Assembly: GCA_964006375.1 (NCBI GenBank)
Contig: OZ023263.1
Location: 131,220,954 to 131,284,953 of the forward strand
DNA: 64,000 nucleotides
Direction of reading: 5' to 3'
From: Tillus elongatus
Taxonomy: Eukaryota; Arthropoda; Insecta; Coleoptera; Cleridae
In this document: positions 10,287-23,021 of the stretch, one piece after another
Numbering within the stretch: position 1 is the stretch's first letter
Layout: each line of letters starts with the position of its first letter
Made by a program: the position numbers and the translations under genes
The notes under the pieces: generated by a model
What the model was told of the DNA's origin: nothing
Seen by the model: only the letters and a program-made list of their open reading frames with translations
Databases searched by the model: none

Positions 10287-13200
10287 TCACAATTCTAAAA
10301 CTATTGCAGATATCGAGTTACAGATTATTTGATTTTTATCCATTAACGTCCCTTCATATTATATATGAGTTTTATCGAATTCGGCGGACTTTCATTTTTT
10401 CGCAATTTTTCCATACTATGTCGTGTTCTTTTTTGAGCCAAAATTTTTTTGGTCTGAGATTAAGCTCAAATTGTGTCCGCCCATACTTTAAACTTACTTA
10501 AATGTCGGAGTAAAATCAGTTCTTATGTAACTCAAGAATTTTTCAATTTAGAGAGGTTTGAAGACTGTTCGAAAAAAACAAAAATAATTTTTTACAAAAA
10601 CTATCACAATTCTAAAACTATTGCAGATATCGAGTTACAGATTATTTGATTTTTATTCATTAACGTCCCTTCATATTATATATGAGTTTTATCGAATTTG
10701 GCGGACTTTCATTTTTTCGGAATTTTTCCATACTATGTCGTTCTTTTTTGAGCCAAAATTTTTTTGGTCTGAGATTAAGCTCAAATTGTGTTTGCACATA
10801 CTTTAAACTTACTTAAATGTCGGAGTAAAATCAGTTCTTATGTAACTCAAGAATTTTTCAATTTAGAGAGGTTTGAAGACTGTTCGAAAAAAACAAAAAT
10901 AATTTTTTACAAAAACTATCACAATTCTAAAACTATTGCAGATATCGAGTTACAGATTATTTGATTTTTAACCATTAACGTCCCTTCATATTATATATGA
11001 GTTTTATCGAATTCGGCGGACTTTCATTTTTTCGCAATTTTTCCATACTATGTCGTGTTCTTTTTTGAGCCAAAATTTTTTTGGTCTGAGATTAAGCTCA
11101 AATTGTGTCCGCCTATATTTTAAATCTAGTTAAATGTCGGAGTAAAATCAGTTCTTATGTAACTCAAGAATTTTTCAATTTAGAGAGGTTTGAAGACTGT
11201 TCCAAAAAAACAAAAATATTTTTTTACAAAAACTATCACAATTCTAAAACTATTGCGGATATCGAGTTACAGATTATTTGATTTTTATCCATTAACGTTA
11301 CTTCATATTATATATGAGTTTTATCGAATATGGCGGACTTTCATTTAATTTTGGTCTGAGATTAAGCTCAAATTGTGTTTGCACGTACTTTAACTTAGTT
11401 AAATGTCGGAATAAAATCAGTTCTTATGTAGCTCAAGAATTTTTCAATTTAGAGAGGTTTGAAGACTGTCCCAAAAAACTAAAATAATTTTCTACAAAAA
11501 CTATCACAATTCTAAAACTATTGCGGATATCGAGTTACAGATTATTTGATTTTTATCCATTAACGTTACTTCATATTATATATGAGTTTTATCGAATATG
11601 GCGGACTTTCATTTTTCGCAATTTTTCCATACTATAAGTCGTGTTCTTTTTTGAGCCAAAATTTTTTTGGTTTGAGTATAAGCTTAAATTGTGTTTGCAC
11701 ATACTTTAAACTTAGTTAAATGTCGGAATAAAATCAGTTCTTATGTAACTCAAGAATTTTTCCATTTAGAGAGGTTTGAAGACTGTTCGAAAAAAACAAA
11801 AATAATTTTTTACAAAAACTATCACAATTCTAAATCTATTGCGGATATCGAGTTACAGATTATTTGATTTTTATCCATTAACGTTACTTCATATTATATA
11901 TGAGTTTTATCGAATATGGTGGACTTTCATTTTTTCGTGTTCTTTTTTGAGCCAAAATTTTTTTGGTTTGAGATTAAGCTCAAATTGTGTTTGCACATAC
12001 TTTACACTTAGCTAAATGTCGGAATAAAATCAGTTCTTATGGTACTCAAAAATTTTTCAATTTAGAGAGGTTTGAAGACTGTTCGAAAGAAACAAAAATA
12101 ATTTTTTACAAAAACTATCACAATTCTAAAACTATTGCAGATATCGAGTTACAGATTATTTGATTTTTATCCATTAACGTCCCTTCATATTATATATGAG
12201 TTTTATCGAATTTGGCGGACTTTCATTTTTTCGCAATTTTTCCATTTCGTGTTCTTTTTTGGGCCAAAATTTTTTTGGTCTGAGACTAGGCTCAAATTGT
12301 GTCCGCCTAGACTTTAAACTTAGTTAAATTGCGGAGTAAAATCAGTTCTTATGTGACTCAATAATTTTTAAATTTAGAGAGGTTTGAAAACTGTTCCAAA
12401 AAAAACAAAAATAATTTTCTATAAAAACTATCACAATTCTAAAACTATTGCGGATATCGAGTTACGGATTATTTGATTTTTATCCATTAACGTTACTTCA
12501 TATTATATATGAGTTTTATCGAATATGGCGGACTTTCATTTTTTCGCAATTTTTCCATACTTATAAGTCGTGTTCTTTTTTGGGCCAAAATTTTTTTGGT
12601 CTGAGATTAGGCTCAAATTGTGTCCGCCTAGACTTTAAACTTAGTTAAATGTCGGAGTACAATCAGTTCTTATGTAACTCAAGAATTTCTCAATTTAGAG
12701 AGGTTTGAAGACTGTCCCAAAAAACTAAAATAATTTTCTACAAAAACTGTCACAATTCTAAAACTATTGCGGATATCGAGTTACAGGTTATTTGATTTTT
12801 ATCGTTTAACGTTACTTCATATTATATATGAGTTTTATCGAATATGGCGGACTTTCATTTTTTCGCAATTTTTCCATACTATAGTCGTGTTCTTTTTTGA
12901 GCCAAAATTTTTTTATTCTGAGATTAAGCTCAAATTGTGTTTGCACATACTTTAACTTAGTTAAATGTCGGAATAAAATCAGTTCTTATGTAGCTCAAGA
13001 ATTTTTCAATTTAGAGAGGTTTGAAGACTGTCCCAAAAAACCAAAATAATTTTCTACAAAAACTATCACAATTCTGAAACTATTGCCGATATCGAGTTAC
13101 AGATTATTTGATTTTTATCCATTAACGTTACTTCATATTATATATGAGTTTTATCGAATATGGCGGACTTTCATTTTTTCGCAATTTTTCCATACTATGG

Positions 13201-14610
13201 AGTCGTGTTCTTTTTTGAGCCAAAATTTTTTTGGTTTGATATTAAGCTCAAATTGTGTTTGCACATACTTTAAACTTAGTTAAATGTCGGAATAAAATCA
13301 GTTCTTATGTAGTTCAAGAATTTTTCAATTTAGAGAGGTTTGAAAACTGTTCCAAAAAAACAAAAATAATTTTCTATCTATCACAATTCTAAAACTATTG
13401 CAGATATCGAGTTACAGATTATTTGATTTTTATCCAATAAAGTCCGTTCACATTATATATGAGTTTTATCGAATTCGGCGGACTTTAATTTTTTCGCAAT
13501 TTTCCATAAGTCGTGTTCTTTTTTGAGCCAAAATTTTTTTGGTCTGAGATTAAGCTCAAATTGTGTCCGCCCATACTTTAAACTTAGTTAAATGTCGGAG
13601 TAAAATCAGTTCTTATGTAACTCAAGAATTTTTCAATTTAGAGAGGTTTGAAGACTGTTCGAAAAAAACAAAAATAATTTTTTACAAAAACTATCACAAT
13701 TCTAAAACTATTGCAGATATCGAGTTGCAGATTATTTGATTTTTATCCATTAACGTCCCTTCATATTATATATGAGTTTTATCGAATTTGGCGGACTTTC
13801 ATTTTTTCGGAATTTTTCCATACGTGTCGTGTCCTTTTTTGAGCCAAATTTTTTTTGGTCTGAGATTAAGCTCAAATTGTGTCCGCCTAGACTTTAAACT
13901 TAGTTAAATGTCGGAGTAAAATCAATTCTTATGTAACTCAAGAATTTTTAAATTTAGAGAGGTTTGAAAACTGTTCCAAAAAAAACAAAAATAATTTTCT
14001 ATAGAAACTATCAAAATTCTAAAACTATTGCAGATATCGAGTTACAGATTATTTGATTTTTATCCATTAACGTCCCTTCATATTATATATGTTTTATCGA
14101 ATTCGGCGGACTTTAATTTTTTCGCAATTTTCCATAAGTCGTGTTCTTTTTTGAGCCAAAATTTTTTTGGTCTGAGATTAAGCTCAAATTGTGTCCGCCC
14201 ATACTTTAAACTAAGTTAAATGTCGGAGTAAAATCAGTTCTTATGTAACTCAAGAATTTTTCAATTTAGAGGTTTGAAGACTTCGAAAAAAACAAAAATA
14301 ATTTTTTACAAAAACTATCACAATTCTAAAACTAGTGCTAATATCGAGTTACAGATTATTTGATTTTTATCCATTATTGTCCCTTCATATTATATAGGAG
14401 TTTTATCGAATTTGGCGGACTTTCATTTTTTCGCAATTTTTTGAGCCAAATTTTTTTTGGTCTGAGATTAAGCTCAAATTGTGTCCGTTTAGACTTTAAA
14501 CTTAGTTAAATGTCGGAGTAAAATCAGTTCTTATGTAACTCAAGAATTTTTCACTTTAGAGAGGTTTGAAGACTGTTCGAAAAAAACAAAAATATTTTTT
14601 TACAAAAACT
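10287..14610 (+). repeat. HOR2 internal duplication, left copy
   Basis: This run of about 13-14 monomers is repeated immediately downstream. Its variants match HOR3: TTTTTTCGTGTTC with a 22 bp deletion near 11935 (also 24016), ATAAGTCGTG near 11636, GAGACTAGGCTC near 12285, and TTTTTTCGCAA near 12858. Marker distance to the right copy is 4010 bp at about 10.93 kb and 4033 bp at about 12.1 kb; the change is caused by small deletions in this copy. Confidence 0.85.
12772..13087 (+). repeat. Exemplar class B monomer (316 bp)
   Basis: This is a representative of the second main monomer class. Linked states are CGGATATC or CCGATATC, ACGTTACTTC, GAATATGGCGG, GTGTTTGCACAT, GTCGGAATAAAA, GTAGCTCAAG, and GACTGTCCC followed by AAAATAATTTTCTAC. 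The GTCCGCC arm found in class A is lost. Many units in the window are A/B recombinants that switch state between two of these positions, so the classes are poles of a continuum. Confidence 0.85.
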
Positions 14611-14645
14611 ATCACAATTCTAAAACTATTGCAGATATCGAGTTA
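14600..14645 (+). other. Unequal-exchange junction in HOR2
   Basis: Left of this interval the sequence has the markers of the unit that lies at 6.2 kb in HOR1 (TTCACTTTAGAG near 14550 and AAAAATATTTTTTTAC near 14590). Right of it the sequence has the markers of the unit that lies at 1.9 kb in HOR1 (GAGTTACAG where the 6.2 kb unit has GAGTTGCAG, then GAATTCGG and a TTACTTAAATG end). The exact breakpoint cannot be placed, because the two units are identical across the interval. Confidence 0.75.
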
Positions 14646-17600
14646 CAGATTATTTGATTTTTATCCATTAACGTCCCTTCATATTATATATGAGTTTTAT
14701 CGAATTCGGCGGACTTTCATTTTTTCGCAATTTTTCCATACTATGTCGTGTTCTTTTTTGAGCCAAAATTTTTTTGGTCTGAGATTAAGCTCAAATTGTG
14801 TCCGCCCATACTTTAAACTTACTTAAATGTCGGAGTAAAATCAGTTCTTATGTAACTCAAGAATTTTTCAATTTAGAGAGGTTTGAAGACTGTTCGAAAA
14901 AAACAAAAATATTTTTTTACAAAAACTATCACAATTCTAAAACTATTGCAGATATCGAGTTACAGATTATTTGATTTTTAACCATTAACGTCCCTTCATA
15001 TTATATATGAGTTTTATCGAATTCGGCGGACTTTCATTTTTTCGCAATTTTTCCATACTATGTCGTGTTCTTTTTTGAGCCAAAATTTTTTTGGTCTGAG
15101 ATTAAGCTCAAATTGTGTCCGCCTATATTTTAAATCTAGTTAAATGTCGGAGTAAAATCAGTTCTTATGTAACTCAAGAATTTTTCAATTTAGAGAGGTT
15201 TGAAGACTGTTCCAAAAAAACAAAAATATTTTTTTACAAAAACTATCACAATTCTAAAACTATTGCGGATATCGAGTTACAGATTATTTGATTTTTATCC
15301 ATTAACGTTACTTCATATTATATATGAGTTTTATCGAATATGGCGGACTTTCATTTAATTTTGGTCTGAGATTAAGCTCAAATTGTGTTTGCACGTACTT
15401 TAACTTAGTTAAATGTCGGAATAAAATCAGTTCTTATGTAGCTCAAGAATTTTTCAATTTAGAGAGGTTTGAAGACTGTCCCAAAAAACTAAAATAATTT
15501 TCTACAAAAACTATCACAATTCTAAAACTATTGCGGATATCGAGTTACAGATTATTTGATTTTTATCCATTAACGTTACTTCATATTATATATGAGTTTT
15601 ATCGAATATGGCGGACTTTCATTTTTTCGCAATTTTTCCATACTATAAGTAGTGTTCTTTTTTGAGCCAAAATTTTTTTGGTTTGAGTATAAGCTTAAAT
15701 TGTGTTTGCACATACTTTAAACTTAGTTAAATGTCGGAATAAAATCAGTTCTTATGTAACTCAAGAATTTTTCCATTTAGAGAGGTTTGAAGACTGTTCG
15801 AAAAAAACAAAAATAATTTTTTACAAAAACTATCACAATTCTAAATCTATTGCGGATATCGAGTTACAGATTATTTGATTTTTATCCATTAACGTTACTT
15901 CATATTATATATGAGTTTTATCGAATATGGTGGACTTTCATTTTTTCGCAATTTTTCCATACTATAGTCGTGTTCTTTTTTGAGCCAAAATTTTTTTGGT
16001 TTGAGATTAAGCTCAAATTGTGTTTGCACATACTTTACACTTAGCTAAATGTCGGAATAAAATCAGTTCTTATGGTACTCAAAAATTTTTCAATTTAGAG
16101 AGGTTTGAAGACTGTTCGAAAGAAACAAAAATAATTTTTTACAAAAACTATCACAATTCTAAAACTATTGCAGATATCGAGTTACAGATTATTTGATTTT
16201 TATCCATTAACGTCCCTTCATATTATATATGAGTTTTATCGAATTTGGCGGACTTTCATTTTTTCGCAATTTTTCCATTTCGTGTTCTTTTTTGGGCCAA
16301 AATTTTTTTGGTCTGAGACTATGCTCAAATTGTGTCCGCCTAGACTTTAAACTTAGTTAAATTGCGGAGTAAAATCAGTTCTTATGTGACTCAATAATTT
16401 TTAAATTTAGAGAGGTTTGAAAACTGTTCCAAAAAAACAAAAATAATTTTCTATAAAAACTATCACAATTCTAAAACTATTGCGGATATCGAGTTACGGA
16501 TTATTTGATTTTTATCCATTAACGTTACTTCATATTATATATGAGTTTTATCGAATATGGCGGACTTTCATTTTTTCGCAATTTTTCCATACTTATAAGT
16601 CGTGTTCTTTTTTGGGCCAAAATTTTTTTGGTCTGAGATTAGGCTCAAATTGTGTCCGCCTAGACTTTAAACTTAGTTAAATGTCGGAGTACAATCAGTT
16701 CTTATGTAACTCAAGAATTTCTCAATTTAGAGAGGTTTGAAGACTGTCCCAAAAAACTAAAATAATTTTCTACAAAAACTGTCACAATTCTAAAACTATT
16801 GCGGATATCGAGTTACAGGTTATTTGATTTTTATCGTTTAACGTTACTTCATATTATATATGAGTTTTATCGAATATGGCGGACTTTCATTTTTTAGCAA
16901 TTTTTCCATACTATAGTCGTGTTCTTTTTTGAGCCAAAATTTTTTTATTCTGAGATTAAGCTCAAATTGTGTTTGCACATACTTTAACTTAGTTAAATGT
17001 CGGAATAAAATCAGTTCTTATGTAGCTCAAGAATTTTTCAATTTAGAGAGGTTTGAAGACTGTCCCAAAAAACCAAAATAATTTTCTACAAAAACTATCA
17101 CAATTCTGAAACTATTGCCGATATCGAGTTACAGATTATTTGATTTTTATCCATTAACGTTACTTCATATTATATATGAGTTTTATCGAATATGGCGGAC
17201 TTTCATTTTTTCGCAATTTTTCCATACTATGGAGTCGTGTTCTTTTTTGAGCCAAAATTTTTTTGGTTTGATATTAAGCTCAAATTGTGTTTGCACATAC
17301 TTTAAACTTAGTTAAATGTCGGAATAAAATCAGTTCTTATGTAGTTCAAGAATTTTTCAATTTAGAGAGGTTTGAAAACTGTTCCAAAAAAACAAAAATA
17401 ATTTTCTATCTATCACAATTCTAAAACTATTGCAGATATCGAGTTACAGATTATTTGATTTTTATCCAATAAAGTCCCTTCACATTATATATGAGTTTTA
17501 TCGAATTCGGCGGACTTTAATTTTTTCGCAATTTTCCATAAGTCGTGTTCTTTTTTGAGCCAAAATTTTTTTGGTCTGGGATTAAGCTCAAATTGTGTCC

Positions 17601-18650
17601 GCCCATACTTTAAACTTAGTTAAATGTCGGAGTAAAATCAGTTCTTATGTAACTCAAGAATTTTTCAATTTAGAGAGGTTTGAAGACTGTTCGAAAAAAA
17701 CAAAAATAATTTTTTACAAAAACTATCACAATTCTAAAACTATTGCAGATATCGAGTTGCAGATTATTTGATTTTTATCCATTAACGTCCCTTCATATTA
17801 TATATGAGTTTTATCGAATTTGGCGGACTTTCATTTTTTCGCAATTTTTCCATACGTGTCGTGTCCTTTTTTGAGCCAAATTTTTTTTGGTCTGAGATTA
17901 AGCTCAAATTGTGTCCGCCTAGACTTTAAACTTAGTTAAATGTCGGAGTAAAATCAATTCTTATGTAACTCAAGAATTTTTAAATTTAGAGAGGTTTGAA
18001 AACTGTTCCAAAAAAAACAAAAATAATTTTCTATAGAAACTATCAAAATTCTAAAACTATTGCAGATATCGAGTTACAGATTATTTGATTTTTATCCATT
18101 AACGTCCCTTCATATTATATATGAGTTTTATCGAATTCGGCGGACTTTAATTTTTTCGCAATTTTCCATAAGTCGTGTTCTTTTTTGAGCCAAAATTTTT
18201 TTGGTCTGAGATTAAGCTCAAATTGTGTCCGCCCATACTTTAAACTAAGTTAAATGTCGGAGTAAAATCAGTTCTTATGTAACTCAAGAATTTTTCAATT
18301 TAGAGGTTTGAAGACTTCGAAAAAAACAAAAATAATTTTTTACAAAAACTATCACAATTCTAAAACTAGTGCTGATATCGAGTTACAGATTATTTGATTT
18401 TTATCCATTATTGTCCCTTCATATTATATAGGAGTTTTATCGAATTTGGCGGACTTTCATTTTTTCGCAATTTTTTGAGCCAAATTTTTTTTGGTCTGAG
18501 ATTAAGCTCAAATTGTGTCCGTTTAGACTTTAAACTTAGTTACATGTCGGAGTAAAATCAGTTCTTATGTAACTCAAGAATTTTTCACTTTAGAGAGGTT
18601 TGAAGACTGTTCGAAAAAAACAAAAATATTTTTTTACAAAAACTATCACA
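14640..18650 (+). repeat. HOR2 internal duplication, right copy
   Basis: This is the second copy of the ~4 kb run. Its variants match HOR1: ATAAGTAGTG near 15650, no 22 bp deletion at 15945, GAGACTATGCTC near 16318, TTTTTTAGCAA near 16893 and GGTCTGGGATT near 17575. It lacks one monomer present in the left copy: the unit at 10.62 kb has no counterpart between 14.83 and 14.95 kb. Confidence 0.85.
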
Positions 18651-20249
18651 ATTCTAAAACTATTGCAGATATCGAGTTGCAGATTATTTGATTTTTATCC
18701 ATTAACGTCCCTTCATATTATATATGAGTTTTATCGAATTTGGCGGACTTTCATTTTTTCGCAATTTTTCCATACATCGTGTTCTTTTTTGAGCCAAATT
18801 TTTTTTGGTCTGAGATTAAGCTCAAATTGTGTTTGCACATACTTTAAATCTAGTTAAATGTCGGAATAAAATCAGTTCTTATGTAGCTCAAGAATTTTTC
18901 AATTTAGAGAGATTTGAAAACTGTTCCAAAAAAACAAAAATAATTTTCTATAAAAACTATCACAATTCTAAAACTATTGCAGATATCGAGTTACAGATTA
19001 TTTGATTTTCATCCATTAACGTCCCTTCATATTATATATGAGTTTTATCGAATTCGGCGGACTTTAATTTTTTCGCAATTTTCCATAAGTCGTGTTCTTT
19101 TTTGAGCCAAAATTTTTTTGGTCTGAGATTAAGCTCAAATTGTGTTTGCACATACTTTAAACTTAGTTAAACGTCGGAATAAAATCAGTTCTTATGTAGC
19201 TCAAGAATTTTTCAATTTAGAGAGGTTTGAAGACTGTCCCAAAAAACTAAAATAATTTTCTACAAAAACTATCACAATTCTAAAACTATTGCCGATATCG
19301 AGTTACAGATTATTTGATTTTTATCCATTAACGTTACTTCAAATTATATATGAGTTTTATCGAATATGGCGGACTTTCATTTAATTTTGATCTGAGATTA
19401 AGCTCAAATTGTGTTTGCAGATACTTTAAACTTAGTTAAATGTCGGAATAAAATCAGTTTTTATGTAGCTCAAGAATTTTTCAATTTAGAGAGTTTTGAA
19501 AACTGTTCCAAAAAAACAAAAATAATTTTCTATAAAAACTATCACAATTCGAAAACTATTGCAGATATCGAGTTACAGATTATTTGATTTTTATCCATTA
19601 ACGTCCCTTCATATTATATGAGTTTTATCGAATTTGGCGGACTTTCATTTTTTCGCAATTTTTCCATACTGTCGTTTTTTTGAGCCAAAATTTTTTTGGT
19701 CTGAGATTAAGCTCAAATTGTGTTTGCACATACTTTAAACTTAGTTAAATGTCGGAATAAAATCAGTTCTTATGTAGCTCAAGAATTTTTCAATTTAGAG
19801 AGGTTTGAAGACTGTCCCAAAAAACTAAAATAATTTTCTACAAAAACTATCACAATTCTAAAACTATTGCCGATATCGAGTTACAGATTATTTGATTTTT
19901 ATCCATTAACGTTACTTCAAATTATATATGAGTTTTATCGAATATGGCGGACTTTCATTTAATTTTGATCTGAGATTAAGCGCAAATTGTGTTTGCACAT
20001 ACTTTAAACTTAGTTAAATGTCGGAATAAAATCAGTTCTTATGTAGCTCAAGAATTTTTCAATTTAGAGAGGTTTGAAGACTGTCCCAAAAAACTAAAAT
20101 AATTTTCTACAAAAACTATCACAATTCTAAAACTATTGCGGATATCGAGTTACAGATTATTTGATTTTTATCCATTAACGTTACTTCATATTATATATGA
20201 GTTTTATCGAATATGGCGAACTTTCATTTTTTAGCAATTTTTCCATAGT

Positions 20250-20617
20250 ACATGAACAGCTGTTTATCGGCGTACGAAAGATTCAAGGTGAATGACATCG
20301 CTTTGTTGTACGATCAATACGCACCCCGACTAACGTGGAAGATGGTGCGAATTAGCCAAGTTTACCATGGTAGAGATGGAAGAACTCGAGCCTGCGAGGT
20401 CCAACTTCCCAGTGGAACATTACTTCGAAGGCCTATACAGTTGCTATATCCATTAGAACTTCCTACCGTCCCCCCCCGAGGATGTAGAAAATATATTAAA
20501 GGTCCCTGGTTCGTTCATAATTGTCTATTGGAAATATTGGCTCCAGCGTTATATTTTCACAATGCGTTACACTTAAATTGGTAGTAAAGGGCTCGAGTTC
20601 ACTTAAAAACATATCTA
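20250..20617 (+). mobile_element. BEL/Pao retrotransposon fragment, copy 2
   Basis: The insert and junctions are the same as in copy 1, including the CCATAGTACATG left junction. The DUF5641-like frame starts at the ATG at 20252. The C-run has eight bases, so the frame continues as RGCRKYIKGPWF and stops at 20584, giving 110 residues. The DUF5641-like residues are identical to those of the other five copies. The extra C-terminal residues are read from what is probably noncoding or LTR sequence. Confidence 0.84.
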
Positions 20618-22704
20618 AAGTCGTGTTCTTTTTTGAGACAAAATTTTTTTGGTCTGAGATTAAGTTCAAATTTTGTTTGCACATACTTTAAACTTAGTTA
20701 AATGTCGGAATAAAATCAGTTCTTATGTAGCTCAAGAATTTTTCAATTTAGAGAGGTTTGAAAACTGTTCCAAAAAAACAAAAATAATTTTCTATAAAAA
20801 CTATCACAATTCTAAAACTATTGCAGATATCGAGTTACAGATTATTTGATTTTTATCCATTAACGTCCCTTCATATTATATATGAGTTATATCGAATTTG
20901 GCGGACTTTCATTTTTTGCAACTTTTCCATACTATGTCGTGTTCTTTTTTGAGCCAAAATTTTTTTGGTCTGAGATTAAGCTCCAATTGTGTCCGCCCAT
21001 ACTTTAAACTTAGTTAAATGTCGGAGTAAAATCAGTTCTTATGTAACTCAAGAATTTTTCAATTTAGAAAGGTTTGAAGACTGTTCGAAAAAAACAAAAA
21101 TAATTTTCTATAAATACTATCACAATTCTAAAACTATTGCAGATATCGAGTTACAGATTATTTGATTTGTATCCATTAACGTCCCTTTATATTATATGAG
21201 TTTTATCGAATTCGGCGGACTTTCATTTTTTCGCAATTTTTCCATACTATGTCGTGTTCTTTTTTGAGCCAAAATTTTTTTGGTCTGAGATTAAGCTCAA
21301 ATTGTGTCCGCCCATACTTTAAACTTAGTTAAATGTCGGAGTAAAATCAGTTCTTATGTAACTCAAGAATTTTTCAATTTAGAGAGGTTTGAAGACTGTT
21401 CGAAAAAAACAAAAATAATTTTTTACAAAAACTATCACAATTCTAAATCTATTGCGGATATCAAGTTACAGATTATTTGATTTTTATCCATTAACGTTAC
21501 TTCATATTATATATGAGTTTTATCGAATAAGGCAGACTTTCATTTTTTCGCAATTTTTCCATACTATAGTCGTGTTCTTTTTTGAGCCAAAATTTTTTTG
21601 GTCTGAGATTAAGCTCAAATTGTGTCCGCCCATACTTTAAACTTAGTTAAATGTCGGAGTAAAATCAGTTCTTATGTAACTCAAGAATTTTTCAATTTAG
21701 AGAGGTTTGCAGACTGTTCGAAAAAAACAAAAATAATTTTTTACAAAAACTATCACAATTCTAAATCTATTGCGGATATCAAGTTACAGATTATTTGATT
21801 TTTATCCATTAACGTTACTTCATATTATATATGAGTTTTATCGAATATGGCGGACTTTCATTTTTTCGCAATTTTTCCATACTATAGTCGTGTTCTTTTT
21901 TGAGCCAAATTGTGTCCGCCTAGACTTTAAACTTAGTTAAATGTCGGAGTCAAATCAGTTCTTATGTAGCTCAAGAATTTTTCAATTTAGGGAGGTTTGA
22001 AAACTGTTACAAAAAAACAAAAATTATTTTCTATAAAAACTATCACAATTCTAAAACTATTGCAGATATCGAGTTACAGATTATTTGATTTTTATCCATT
22101 AACGTCCCTTCATATTATATATGAGTTTTATCGAATTCGGCGGACTTTCATTTTTTCGGAATTTTTCCATATTTAAGTCGTGTTCTTTTTTGAGCCAAAA
22201 TTTTTTTGGTCTGAGATTAAGCACAAATTGTGTCCGCCCATACTTTAAACTAGTTAAATGTCGGAGTAAAATCAGTTCTTATGTAACTCAAGAATTTTTC
22301 AATTTAGAGAGGTTTGAAGACTGTTCGAAAAAAACAAAAATAATTTTTTACAAAAACTATCACAATTCTAAAACTATTGCAGATATCGAGTTACAGATTA
22401 TTTGATTTTTATCCATTAACGTCCCTTCATATTATATATGCGTTTTATCAAATTTGGCGGACTTTCATTTTTTCGCAATTTTTCCATACTATACAAAGTC
22501 GTGTTCTTTTTTGAGCCAAAATTTTTTTGGTCTGAGATTAAGCTTAAATTGTGTCCGCCCATACTTTAAACTTAGTTAAATGTCGGAGTAAAATCAGTTC
22601 TTATGTAGCTCAAGAATTTTTCAATTTAGAGAGGTTTGAAAACTGTTCGAAAAAAACAAAAATAATTTTTTTATAAAAACTATCACAATTCTAAAACTAT
22701 TGCA

Positions 22705-23021
22705 GATATCGAGTTACAGATTATTTGATTTTTATCCATTAACGTCCCTTCATATTATATATGAGTTTTATCGAATTTGGCGGACTTTCATTTTTTCGGA
22801 ATTTTTCCATACTATGTCGTGTTCTTTTTTGAGCCAAAATTTTTTTGGTCTGAGATTAAGCTCAAATTGTGTTTGCACATACTTTAAACTTACTTAAATG
22901 TCGGAGTAAAATCAGTTCTTATGTAACTCAAGAATTTTTCAATTTAGAGAGGTTTGAAGACTGTTCGAAAAAAACAAAAATAATTTTTTACAAAAACTAT
23001 CACAATTCTAAAACTATTGCA
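22705..23021 (+). repeat. Recombinant monomer in HOR3 (one unit lost)
   Basis: This 317 bp unit has the left half of the unit at 10.30 kb (TTATCCATTAACG) and the right half of the next unit at 10.62 kb (TTTCGGAATTTTTCC, GTGTTTGCACAT, TTACTTAAATG). HOR1 and HOR2 have both parent units in sequence. The simplest reading is an in-register unequal exchange that removed exactly one monomer. Confidence 0.8.

Larger units (their letters stand above)
8394..20789 (+). repeat. HOR block 2 (12396 bp, internally duplicated)
   Basis: It begins in the same phase as base 1 and ends with insert copy 2 (20252-20617). It is about 4 kb longer than HOR1 because a run of about 13 monomers is present twice: 10.29-14.61 kb and 14.64-18.65 kb. 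By length it holds about 39 monomers. The two internal copies carry different diagnostic variants, one set matching HOR3 and the other HOR1, so the block looks like the product of unequal exchange between two HOR variants and not of a simple in-place duplication. Differences from HOR1 in the first 1.5 kb are very few; one example is TTAGTAAAATG near 9248. Confidence 0.9.

Noticed and set aside
8394..20789. Pure assembly duplication explaining HOR2
   Set aside because: It cannot be excluded without reads, but the two internal runs differ at many sites, each set matching a different HOR. A duplicated contig would give identical copies.
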